A DNA stretch of 64,000 bases, taken from positions 372,001 through 436,000 of the forward strand of contig NZ_JAENHP010000002.1 in assembly GCF_016834655.1 (NCBI RefSeq), given 5' to 3'. The first letter of the stretch is position 1. Each line of letters begins with the position of its first letter. Below the pieces are notes generated by a model, which saw only the letters and a program-made list of their open reading frames with translations, was not told where the DNA came from and did not search any database. Both the position numbers and the translations under genes were made by a program. The DNA comes from Paractinoplanes ovalisporus. GTDB taxonomy: Bacteria > Actinomycetota > Actinomycetes > Mycobacteriales > Micromonosporaceae. Below are positions 1-7,444 of the stretch, one piece after another.

Positions 1-644
1 CGGCCGGTTCCCTGTTCACCTGCGGCGTCCGGTCCGACACCACCATGTACTGCTGGGGCCAGAACGCCTTCAGCCAGATCGGCCTGGGCGCGTCGAGCAC
101 CCCGGTGACCACCCCGACCGCGGTGACCACGACCGGATGGGTCCAGGTCAGTGCCGGCTTCCAGCACGCCTGCGCGCTGCGCACGGACACGAAGGTCTAC
201 TGCTGGGGCAGCGACGGCAGCGGCCGGCTCGGCGGGGGCGGCGGCGCGCCGCAGGCCCTCTCACCGACCGCGGTGCAGGGCACCGGCGGCTACATGTCGG
301 TCGGTCTGGGCGCCGACCACAGCTGCGCCCTCAAGAGCAACGGCACCCTGTGGTGCTGGGGGACAGGCTGGAACGGCCGCCTCGGCAACGGCCTCACCAC
401 CGACAAATACGTGCCCACGCAGGCGCTCGGTTCCAGCGCGTGGCGCAAGGTGAGCGGCGGCAAACCGTCCACCTGCGGGGTCCGCAACGACAACTCCGTG
501 TGGTGCTGGGGCTCGAACGCCCTGGGCCAGCTCGGCCTCGGCACCGCCTACGGCGACCAGACGACACCCGTACGGCTCAGCCTCACCGGTCGCCCGGTGA
601 CCGGCGGACCGGCCTCGAACATGGGCGCCCTGATCGCCTACTGA
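1..644 (+). CDS. RCC1-repeat (beta-propeller) protein, 3' part
   Basis: The reading frame is already open at base 3 and ends with TGA at 644, so only the C-terminal 213 or so residues are in the window. About every 50 residues the protein repeats a C-x-W-G core followed by G-x-L/I-G (CWGQNAFSQIGLG, CWGSDGSGRLG, CWGTGWNGRLGNG, CWGSNALGQLGLG), which is the signature of RCC1 propeller blades. Paired cysteines (ACAL, SCAL, TCGV just before each blade core) suggest disulfides and so an exported protein. Bacterial RCC1 proteins are usually extracellular binding or adhesion proteins; the ligand here cannot be told. The N-terminus and any signal peptide lie outside the window. Confidence 0.85.
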   Translation, partial: AGSLFTCGVRSDTTMYCWGQNAFSQIGLGASSTPVTTPTAVTTTGWVQVSAGFQHACALRTDTKVYCWGSDGSGRLGGGGGAPQALSPTAVQGTGGYMSVGLGADHSCALKSNGTLWCWGTGWNGRLGNGLTTDKYVPTQALGSSAWRKVSGGKPSTCGVRNDNSVWCWGSNALGQLGLGTAYGDQTTPVRLSLTGRPVTGGPASNMGALIAY

Positions 645-651
645 TCACGGC

Positions 652-682
652 TTGACTTCGAGCGCGCTCGAAGCCCTACCGT
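652..682 (+). promoter_or_regulatory. MerR-type promoter with 18-bp perfect dyad
   Basis: A -35 element TTGACT (652-657) and a -10 element TACCGT (677-682, fits TANNNT) are separated by 19 bp, longer than the usual 17 bp. The spacer region holds a perfect 18-bp palindrome, CTTCGAGCGCGCTCGAAG at 656-673. An overlong spacer carrying a dyad is the hallmark of promoters activated by MerR-family regulators, which untwist the DNA. Transcription would start near 689-691, so the mRNA of the SDR gene would be leaderless. No merR gene lies in the window. Confidence 0.7.
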
Positions 683-690
683 GCGGTGCC

Positions 691-1572
691 ATGACCGCTC
701 CTACCGCCGGTGACGTGCTCTCCGGAATCGACCTGACCGGCAAGACCGCCGTGGTGACCGGCGGCGCCTCGGGCATCGGACGGGCCGCCGCCCGGGCCCT
801 CGCCGCCGCCGGTGCCCACGTGATCGTGCCCGCGCGCCGCCCCGATCCCGGCGGCGAGTTCGACACCCGCCCGATGGACCTCACCGACCTCGGTTCGGTC
901 CGCGACTTCGCCGCCACCGTCGGCCGGGCCGACATCGTGATCGGCGGGGCCGGCGTGATGGCCTGCCCCGAGACGCGCGTCGGGCCGGGCTGGGAGGCGC
1001 AGTTCGCGACCAACCATCTGGGCCACTACGCGCTGGTCATGCACCTGTGGCCCGCGCTGCGGGCGGCCGGGGACGCGCGGGTCGTGATGATCGGTTCGGG
1101 TCGGGCGCCCGGGGACCGGATGCGCTGGGACGACGTGCACTTCACCCGCGGCTATGACAAGTGGGCCGCCTACGGGCAGTCGAAGCTGGCCAACGTGCTC
1201 TTCGCCTACCAGCTGGACCGGCTGGGCGCGCCCTTCGGCGTACGGGCGTTCTCGGCCAGTCCCGGCTGGGTGCTGACCCCGCTGCAACGCCACCTCACCA
1301 CCGCCGAGATGGTCGACGCGGGCTGGATCGACGAGACCGGCAACCCCGTCCCCGGCCTCTTCCAGACCCCCGAACAGGGCGCCGCGACCCCGGTGTGGGC
1401 TGCGGTGACGCCGGTGACCCGGGGCGGCGCCTACTGCCGGGACTGCGAGCTGACCGAGGAATATCCGACCGACGCGCCCGAGGCGGCCCGGCTGTGGGAC
1501 CTCTCGGCCGAGCTGACCGGCCTCACGCTTCCCGGGCGTCCAGACGCGCCACCCGCCGCGGACCGGCCGTGA
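691..1572 (+). CDS. SDR-family NAD(P)-dependent oxidoreductase
   Basis: Short-chain dehydrogenase/reductase of 293 residues in the retinol-dehydrogenase-like (WWOX/RDH) style. The cofactor motif TGGASGIG is near the N-terminus and the catalytic pair is in YGQSKLAN. A TTG at 652 is in frame, but it is the -35 element of the promoter; the ATG at 691 coincides with the predicted transcription start, so I take it as a leaderless start. The substrate is unknown. A MerR-type promoter suggests induction by a small reactive or toxic compound. The gene ends convergently inside the MmcQ-family gene (50-bp overlap). Confidence 0.85.
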   Translation: MTAPTAGDVLSGIDLTGKTAVVTGGASGIGRAAARALAAAGAHVIVPARRPDPGGEFDTRPMDLTDLGSVRDFAATVGRADIVIGGAGVMACPETRVGPGWEAQFATNHLGHYALVMHLWPALRAAGDARVVMIGSGRAPGDRMRWDDVHFTRGYDKWAAYGQSKLANVLFAYQLDRLGAPFGVRAFSASPGWVLTPLQRHLTTAEMVDAGWIDETGNPVPGLFQTPEQGAATPVWAAVTPVTRGGAYCRDCELTEEYPTDAPEAARLWDLSAELTGLTLPGRPDAPPAADRP

Positions 1573-1906
1573 GGCGGTAACTGGCGTCGAGCAGCTCGGT
1601 GATCTCGGCCCAGTCGGTGCCGGCGGTCAGCTGGATGCCGAGCCAGCCCGACGGCGCGAGATAGGCCGGCCGGTAGCAGCGCGGGTCGCCGGCCATCGCG
1701 TCGCGTTCGTCGGGCTCGAGCAGCACCACCAGCGAGTCGTCGTGGCGCACGTACTCCCCGTCGACCTTGATGCTGCCGCCGTAATAGGCGAACACCTTGG
1801 TCGTGAAGAACGCGGGATGCCCGTGCGAGATCTTCTCCGCCGCGTCGGGAAAGGCCAGGGCGATTTCCCGTACGCGGTGAAGAAGCGGATTCGCCTCGTC
1901 GAACAT
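1523..1906 (-). CDS. MmcQ/YjbR-family (CyaY-like fold) protein
   Basis: About 127 residues. The pattern RVREIALAFPDAAEKISHGHPAFF near the start (shortened here to its recognisable core, residues 9 to 32), followed by a V-x-PDERDA-like acidic turn and a C-terminal WAEITELLDASY helix, is typical of the MmcQ/YjbR family. These small cytoplasmic proteins share a fold with double-wing DNA-binding domains, but their role is not established. A GTG at 1921 could add five residues; the ATG at 1906 matches the usual family start better. It is last in the leftward fabG-inhA-cpfC-HAD block, 22 bp after the HAD gene, and its 3' end overlaps the convergent SDR gene. Confidence 0.8.
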   Translation of the reverse strand: MFDEANPLLHRVREIALAFPDAAEKISHGHPAFFTTKVFAYYGGSIKVDGEYVRHDDSLVVLLEPDERDAMAGDPRCYRPAYLAPSGWLGIQLTAGTDWAEITELLDASYRLTAGPRRVARLDAREA

Positions 1907-1928
1907 GACGGGGTGCCCCACGGCAGGC

Positions 1929-2708
1929 TCAGATCTCGTCGATCAGGTCGGCCACCGAGTTGACGATGCGGGACGGGCGGAACGGGTAGCGGTCCGCCTC
2001 CTCGCGCGTGCTGATGCCGGTCAGCACCAGGATCGTCTCGAGGCCGGCCTCCAGCCCGCACAGCACGTCGGTGTCCATCCGGTCGCCGATCATGGCGGTG
2101 GACTCGCTGTGGGCCTCGATCGTGTTCAGCGCCGAGCGCATCATCATCGGGTTCGGCTTGCCCACGAAGTACGGGTCGACGCCGGTCGCCTTGGAGATCA
2201 TGGCGGCGACCGACCCCGCGGCCGGCAGCGCGCCCTCGTTGGACGGGCCGGTCGCGTCGGGGTTCGTACAGATGAACTTGGCGCCGCCGTCGATCAGCCG
2301 GATCGCCTTGGTTATCGCCTCGAAGCTGTAGGTGCGGGTCTCGCCCAGCACCACGTAGTCGGGGTCGAACTCGGTCAGCACATAACCCGCCGCGTGCATG
2401 GCGGTGGTCAGGCCGGCCTCGCCGATCACGTACGCCGTGCCGCCGGGCCGCTGGTCGGCCAGGAACTGGGCGGTGGCCAGGGCCGCCGTCCAGATCGACT
2501 GCTCGGGCACGTCGAAACCCATGCGGTTGAGCCGGGCCTGCAGGTCGCGCGGCGTGTAGATCGAGTTGTTGGTCAGGATCAGGAAGGGCTTGCCGGACGT
2601 CTTCATCCGGTTCACGAACTCGGGCGCGCCCGGAACCGGCACACCCTCGTGGACGAGCACGCCGTCCATGTCGGTGAGCCAGCTCTCGATGGCCTTGCGC
2701 TCAGTCAT
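1929..2708 (-). CDS. HAD-IIA (NagD-like) sugar-phosphatase
   Basis: Protein of 259 residues with the HAD motifs in order: DMDGVL (motif I nucleophile, about residue 13, with Asp replaced in the +2 position by the usual D-x-D-G), LILTNNS (motif II), and a C-terminal GDRMDTDVLCG (motif IV), with the large IIA cap between. Such enzymes dephosphorylate sugar phosphates or p-nitrophenyl phosphate; the physiological substrate is unknown. Its ATG shares one base with the stop of the ferrochelatase gene (TGATG), so the two are translationally coupled. A HAD gene directly after cpfC is a recurring actinobacterial arrangement. Confidence 0.88.
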   Translation of the reverse strand: MTERKAIESWLTDMDGVLVHEGVPVPGAPEFVNRMKTSGKPFLILTNNSIYTPRDLQARLNRMGFDVPEQSIWTAALATAQFLADQRPGGTAYVIGEAGLTTAMHAAGYVLTEFDPDYVVLGETRTYSFEAITKAIRLIDGGAKFICTNPDATGPSNEGALPAAGSVAAMISKATGVDPYFVGKPNPMMMRSALNTIEAHSESTAMIGDRMDTDVLCGLEAGLETILVLTGISTREEADRYPFRPSRIVNSVADLIDEI

Positions 2709-3733
2709 CAGGCTCCTCGTCGCTGTGGGGGTGGGCAGCAGTTGACCGGGCAGTCGTCCCAGACCGGGAGCGTACCGAGCCGCTGCTGCGGGACGCTGTC
2801 GGTCCGCTCACGTACGAGGTCCTTGATCATGGAGACGAAGCGCGGGTCGGTGCCCGGGGTCGCGGCGCGGGCGTATCCCAGGCCCAGTCGTTTGGCCGTG
2901 TCAGCAGCCTCGTTGTCGAGATCCCAGATCACCTCGAGGTGGTCGGAGACGAACCCGATCGGGCTCACTACGACGTCGGTCACTCCTTGCTCGGCCAAGG
3001 CCTCGAGGTGGTCGTTGACGTCGGGTTCCAGCCACGGCACCTGCGGCGGGCCGGACCGGCTCTGCCACACCAGGTCCCAGCTCAGGCCGGGCGCGGCGGC
3101 GGCGTGCACCAGACGAGCCGTCTCGAGGAGCTGGGCTTCGTAGCGGCCGCCGTCCGGGCCCGCGGTCTTCGCCATCGACACCGGGATGGAGTGGGCGGTG
3201 AACACCAGGCGCGTGGTGGCGCGACGGCCCTTGTCGAGGGTCGCGAGCGACGACCGTACGGCCTCGGCATGGGGTTCGACAAAACCGGGATGGTCCCAGA
3301 ACTGGCGCAGCTTGGAGATCACCGGCGCACCCGGGCCGACCTTGGCCCGGGCGGCCGCGATGTCCTCCCAGTACTGCTTGCACGACGAATATCCGCCGTA
3401 CGCGCTGGTGGCGAACCCCAGCGCATGCTTGATGCCGTCGTCGCGCATCTGCGCCACGGTGTCGGCCAGCATCGGATGCCAGTTCCGGTTACCCCAGTAC
3501 GCCGGCAGGCCGATCCCGGCCCCCGCGAACTCGGTGCGGACGGCGGCGAGGAGGTCCCGGCACTGCTGGTTGATCGGCGAGACCCCACCGAAGTGGTAGT
3601 AGTGCTCGGCCACCTCGGCCAGGCGCTCGTCCGGAACTCCCCGCCCCCGCACCACGTTGCGCAGGAACGGCATCACGTCATCGGGCTTCTCGGGCCCGCC
3701 GAAGGACAGCAGGACGAAGGCGTCGTAAACCAC
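2708..3733 (-). CDS. cpfC: coproporphyrin ferrochelatase
   Basis: 341-residue ferrochelatase (HemH family) that inserts Fe2+ into coproporphyrin III in the Gram-positive haem pathway, cytoplasmic. The N-terminus VLLSFGGPE and the catalytic histidine in FTAHSIP are visible. It carries the actinobacterial [2Fe-2S] ligands: one cysteine in YSSCKQYWED (about residue 120 to 125) and a C-terminal CPVNCC cluster. The gene sits 20 bp after inhA in the order fabG-inhA-cpfC, the same as fabG1-inhA-hemZ in Mycobacterium tuberculosis. Whether the true substrate is coproporphyrin rather than protoporphyrin is family knowledge for actinobacteria, not seen in sequence. Confidence 0.95.
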   Translation of the reverse strand: MVYDAFVLLSFGGPEKPDDVMPFLRNVVRGRGVPDERLAEVAEHYYHFGGVSPINQQCRDLLAAVRTEFAGAGIGLPAYWGNRNWHPMLADTVAQMRDDGIKHALGFATSAYGGYSSCKQYWEDIAAARAKVGPGAPVISKLRQFWDHPGFVEPHAEAVRSSLATLDKGRRATTRLVFTAHSIPVSMAKTAGPDGGRYEAQLLETARLVHAAAAPGLSWDLVWQSRSGPPQVPWLEPDVNDHLEALAEQGVTDVVVSPIGFVSDHLEVIWDLDNEAADTAKRLGLGYARAATPGTDPRFVSMIKDLVRERTDSVPQQRLGTLPVWDDCPVNCCPPPQRRGA

Positions 3734-3753
3734 CCGTCCACTATTCCACCGGG

Positions 3754-4521
3754 TCAGGCACCCAGCGCGTGGTAGCCCCCGTCGACGTGCACAACCTCAC
3801 CCGTAGTAGCCGGGAACCAGTCCGACAGCAGGGCGCAGATGGCCTTGCCGGCGGCCGACGTGTCGTGCAGGTCCCAGCCCAGCGGCGCCCGGTTCGCCCA
3901 CGCGTCCTCGAACTGCTCGAAACCGGGGATCGACTTGGCCGCCATCGTGCGCAGCGGGCCGGCCGACACCAGGTTGCTGCGGATGCCCTGCTGGCCCAGG
4001 TGCAGCGCCAGGTAGCGGTTGGCCGACTCCAGGCCCGCCTTGGCCACGCCCATCCAGTCGTAGACCGGCCACGCCTTGGTCGCGTCGAACGTGAGGCCGA
4101 CCACGCTGCCACCCGACTGCATCAGCGGCAGGCAGGCCACGGCGAGCGACTTGTACGAATACGTGGAGACGTGCAGCGCCTTGGCCACGTCCTCCCACTG
4201 CGCGTTGAGGAACTCGCCGCCCAGCACACTCTGCGGCCCGAAGGCGATCGAGTGCAGCACCCCGTCGAGCCCGTCCACGTGCTCCCGCACCTTGTCCGGC
4301 AGCGCGGCCAGGTGCTCCGCGTCGGTCACGTCGAGCTCGATCACCGGCGGCGGCTCGGGCAGCCGCTTCGCGATCCGCTCGACCAGCGACATCCGGCCGA
4401 AACCGGTCAGCACCACGGTCGCCCCGTTCTCCTGGGCGATCTTGGCCGCCGAGAACGCGATCGAGGCGTCGGTGATCACGCCGGTGATGAGCAGCCGTTT
4501 GCCGGCCAGCAATCCAGACAC
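3754..4521 (-). CDS. fabI: enoyl-[acyl-carrier-protein] reductase (NADH), FabI/InhA type
   Basis: 255-residue SDR-fold enoyl-ACP reductase of type II fatty acid synthesis. The N-terminal nucleotide-binding segment reads GKRLLITGVITDASIAF, the divergent glycine pattern typical of FabI/InhA, and the catalytic Tyr-x6-Lys is seen in YDWMGVAK. It follows fabG after 27 bp and precedes cpfC, so the two reductive steps of chain elongation are made together. InhA-type enzymes are the target of isoniazid and triclosan in relatives. There is no mycolate context here, so ordinary membrane lipid synthesis is the most likely role. Confidence 0.94.
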   Translation of the reverse strand: MSGLLAGKRLLITGVITDASIAFSAAKIAQENGATVVLTGFGRMSLVERIAKRLPEPPPVIELDVTDAEHLAALPDKVREHVDGLDGVLHSIAFGPQSVLGGEFLNAQWEDVAKALHVSTYSYKSLAVACLPLMQSGGSVVGLTFDATKAWPVYDWMGVAKAGLESANRYLALHLGQQGIRSNLVSAGPLRTMAAKSIPGFEQFEDAWANRAPLGWDLHDTSAAGKAICALLSDWFPATTGEVVHVDGGYHALGA

Positions 4522-4548
4522 AGTGGTTTTGCTCCTCTTATCGGAAAT

Positions 4549-5265
<717 letters not shown>

Positions 5266-5308
5266 TCATACCCAGGTAGGGGGTGCCGGCTGGCACCACG
5301 GGGGCACG

Positions 5309-5340
5309 ACGGCGGCGCAATACCGCCGTAACCTGCCGGG
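5309..5340 (+). promoter_or_regulatory. leaderless promoter with 7-bp inverted repeat
   Basis: An inverted repeat ACGGCGG-N7-CCGCCGT spans 5309-5329 and runs into TAACCT (5329-5334), a TANNNT -10 element. Transcription would then start at or next to the GTG at 5341, giving a leaderless kinase mRNA. The dyad directly upstream of the -10 is a candidate operator, possibly for the response regulator encoded by the operon itself. Inference from position and pattern only. Confidence 0.5.
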
Positions 5341-6714
5341 GTGGAGACTATCGGCCCGGTGACCCGGCGCAATGCCACGGGGCCGCTCCGACGCCTGTTG
5401 TGGTCACGCGAGAAGGCCCGGCCCGCACCGCAGGGGCGTTTCTGGACATACGCGCTGCCCCTCGGCCTGCTCGCGCTGACCGGTCTGGGGTTCGCGGCCG
5501 GCGCCGCCCTGGAGGACCGCAAGCTCGACCAGCTCTGGGTCGTGATCATCGCGGTCGGTTCGGTGCTGCCGGTCGTGATCACCCTCCGCATGCCGATCGT
5601 CGCGTGGCGGGTCGGGTTCCTGATGCTCTTCCTCGGCTCGATCCAGGCCGACCCCCTGGAGTCCTGGCCGTGGAACACCGTCCAGCTCCTCGGCTTCCTC
5701 GTCGTGATCGGCCGGCTGGCGATCGCCGAGTACTCGGCCCTGACGATCTGGGCCGTCGCGCTCAGCCTGGTCCCGGTGTTCGTCTACTCCCCGTACGCGA
5801 ACGCCTGGGGTGCCGCCGTCCTGCTGGTGGCCATCGCCGCGCTCGGCGACATCCTTTCGAGACGACGCCGTACGCGCGACCTGCTCGCCGAGAAGGAGGA
5901 GCTGACCGAGCTCGAGCGGGCCAAACGGGCCGTACTGGAGGAAAGGACCCGGATCGCCCGCGAGATGCACGACGTGGTCGCCCACCACATGTCGATGATC
6001 GCCGTACGGGCCGAGACCGCGCCCTACCGGGTGGGCGAGCTGTCCGACCCGGCCAAGGAGGAGCTGGCGTCGATCGCCGGCTCGGCCCGCGAAGCCCTGA
6101 CCGAGATGCGGCGGCTGCTCGGGGTGCTGCGCTCCGAGAGTGAGGCGGAGGCGCCGCTCGCCCCACAGCCCGGCCTGGCCGAGATCGACGACCTGGTCGC
6201 CGGTGCGAGGGCGGCCGGCGTGGACGTCACATACACCAGAACGGGCGCTCCGGCCGACCCTGTGGACAACTTCGCCGCCGACGCCGACCCTGTGGACAAC
6301 CCAAATCAAGATCAGCCCAAAACCGATAGGGTCCCCACCCTGGGTGGGGGCGCTTCTTCGGGTGCTGGTGCTTCTTCGGGGGCGGGCGCTTCTTCGGGTG
6401 CTGGTGCTTCTTCGGGGGCGGGCGCTTCTTCGGGGGCGCAGCTGGCGGCGTACCGGATCGTGCAGGAAGCGCTGGCCAACGCGGCCCGTCACGCGCCCGG
6501 CGGCCCGGTGACCGTCGAAGCTCGCGGCTTCACCGACCGGCTGGAGCTCACCGTGCGCAACAAACTGACCGCCGCTCCCACGCCACCCAGCCCCGGTCAC
6601 GGCCTGGCGGGCATGCGCGAGCGGGCCGAACTGCTCGGCGGCACGCTCTCCGCGGCGGCCGAGGACGACCATTTTGTCGTACGGGCAATTCTGCCTCTGG
6701 GGGAGCAGCAGTGA
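5341..6714 (+). CDS. NarL-type sensor histidine kinase with repeat insertion
   Basis: 457 residues. Four to five membrane segments lie between residues 34 and 170, with almost no extracellular sensor loop. A coiled linker follows, then the HisKA_3 dimerisation domain with phosphoacceptor H210 in REMHDVVAHH, and a HATPase domain with N box QEALANAARHAPG (about 375-387) and G box GHGLAGMRER (about 419-428). Between the DHp and ATPase parts, residues 305-366 are an unusual Asp/Pro then Gly/Ala/Ser stretch made of perfect DNA repeats. Kinases with this layout sense the membrane or a partner transporter. Its cognate response regulator overlaps it by 4 bp. Confidence 0.92.
   Translation: METIGPVTRRNATGPLRRLLWSREKARPAPQGRFWTYALPLGLLALTGLGFAAGAALEDRKLDQLWVVIIAVGSVLPVVITLRMPIVAWRVGFLMLFLGSIQADPLESWPWNTVQLLGFLVVIGRLAIAEYSALTIWAVALSLVPVFVYSPYANAWGAAVLLVAIAALGDILSRRRRTRDLLAEKEELTELERAKRAVLEERTRIAREMHDVVAHHMSMIAVRAETAPYRVGELSDPAKEELASIAGSAREALTEMRRLLGVLRSESEAEAPLAPQPGLAEIDDLVAGARAAGVDVTYTRTGAPADPVDNFAADADPVDNPNQDQPKTDRVPTLGGGASSGAGASSGAGASSGAGASSGAGASSGAQLAAYRIVQEALANAARHAPGGPVTVEARGFTDRLELTVRNKLTAAPTPPSPGHGLAGMRERAELLGGTLSAAAEDDHFVVRAILPLGEQQ
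6253..6300 (+). repeat. 30-bp direct repeat containing two DnaA-box 9-mers
   Basis: Within the kinase gene, an 18-bp core, GCCGACCCTGTGGACAAC, occurs at 6253-6270 and again at 6283-6300, exactly 30 bp apart, so the frame is kept (ADPVDN twice). Each copy contains TGTGGACAA (6261-6269, 6291-6299), the complement of the actinobacterial DnaA box TTGTCCACA. Coincidence with coding sequence is possible. Confidence 0.85.
6349..6438 (+). repeat. five 18-bp tandem repeats inside the kinase gene
   Basis: Five consecutive 18-bp units, each encoding G-A-S-S-G-A, run from 6349 to 6438. Units 1 and 3 are identical, and units 2 and 4 are identical, so a 36-bp block is perfectly duplicated, with one more unit added. 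The near-absence of substitutions points to recent expansion. The encoded segment would be a flexible linker joining the dimerisation and ATPase domains. Confidence 0.95.
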
Positions 6715-7367
6715 TCAAAGTGCTGATCGCGGACGACCAGGCGATGGTGCGCGAGGGGTTCGGCGCCCTGCTCGCCGCGCAGCCCGACATGCTGGTCGTC
6801 GGCGACGCGGCCGACGGCGCCGCAGCCGTGGCCCAGGCCCGCGAGCTGCGCCCCGACGTGGTGCTGATGGACGTGCGCATGCCGGTCATGGACGGCCTGG
6901 AGGCCACCCGACGCCTCCAGGACTCCCCGGCCGGCGGGCCCAAGGTCCTCATCCTGACCACGTTCGACCTGGACGACTACGTCTACGCGGCGCTGCGGGC
7001 GGGTGCCAGCGGCTTCCTCCTCAAGGACGCTCCCGCCGCCGACCTGATCAACGCCGTACGGGTCGTGGCCGCCGGCGAAGCCCTACTCGCCCCCAAGGTC
7101 ACCCGTCGCCTGATCGCCGAGTTCGCCGCCCGCCCGGTCAACGACCGTCCCAAACCGGCCGCGCTCAACGCCCTGACCTCGCGCGAGACCGACGTGCTGC
7201 TGCTGATTGCCCGCGGCCGCTCCAACCAGGAGATCGCCGAGGAACTGATCGTGGCCGAGCAGACGGTGAAGACCCACATCGGACGCATCCTGGCCAAGCT
7301 GAACCTGCGCGACCGGGCCCAGGCGGTCGTCTTCGCCTACGAGACCGGTCTCGTCATACCGTCCTGA
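6711..7367 (+). CDS. NarL/FixJ-family response regulator
   Basis: 218 residues: a receiver domain with D8/D9, the phosphoacceptor D54 in VLMDVRMP, T in ILTTFD and K in LLKDAPA, then a LuxR-type helix-turn-helix (about 150-215; TSRETDVLLLIARG and EQTVKTHIGRIL). It is the DNA-binding partner of the kinase upstream: its GTG overlaps the kinase stop in GTGA. No obvious transporter or target operon follows, so the regulon is unknown; autoregulation through the dyad at 5309-5329 is plausible. Confidence 0.94.
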   Translation: MIKVLIADDQAMVREGFGALLAAQPDMLVVGDAADGAAAVAQARELRPDVVLMDVRMPVMDGLEATRRLQDSPAGGPKVLILTTFDLDDYVYAALRAGASGFLLKDAPAADLINAVRVVAAGEALLAPKVTRRLIAEFAARPVNDRPKPAALNALTSRETDVLLLIARGRSNQEIAEELIVAEQTVKTHIGRILAKLNLRDRAQAVVFAYETGLVIPS

Positions 7368-7426
7368 CGGCGGTTTGCAGATGGTGGAAGTCGATCTCCG
7401 GGCGTCTCTTGCCGGTTGGATTTCTG

Positions 7427-7442
7427 TCGTACGTATGTACGA
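7427..7442. promoter_or_regulatory. LexA-like (SOS) box
   Basis: TCGTACGTATGTACGA has perfect 6-bp arms around a 4-bp centre and resembles the actinobacterial SOS box TCGAAC-N4-GTTCGA, differing by one symmetric base in each arm. It ends two bases before the ATG of the DUF222/HNH gene, a place where a bound repressor would block transcription. Relatives of this HNH family (13E12-type) are known SOS genes in mycobacteria. The symmetric departure from consensus makes this a candidate only. Confidence 0.45.
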
Positions 7443-7444
7443 AG

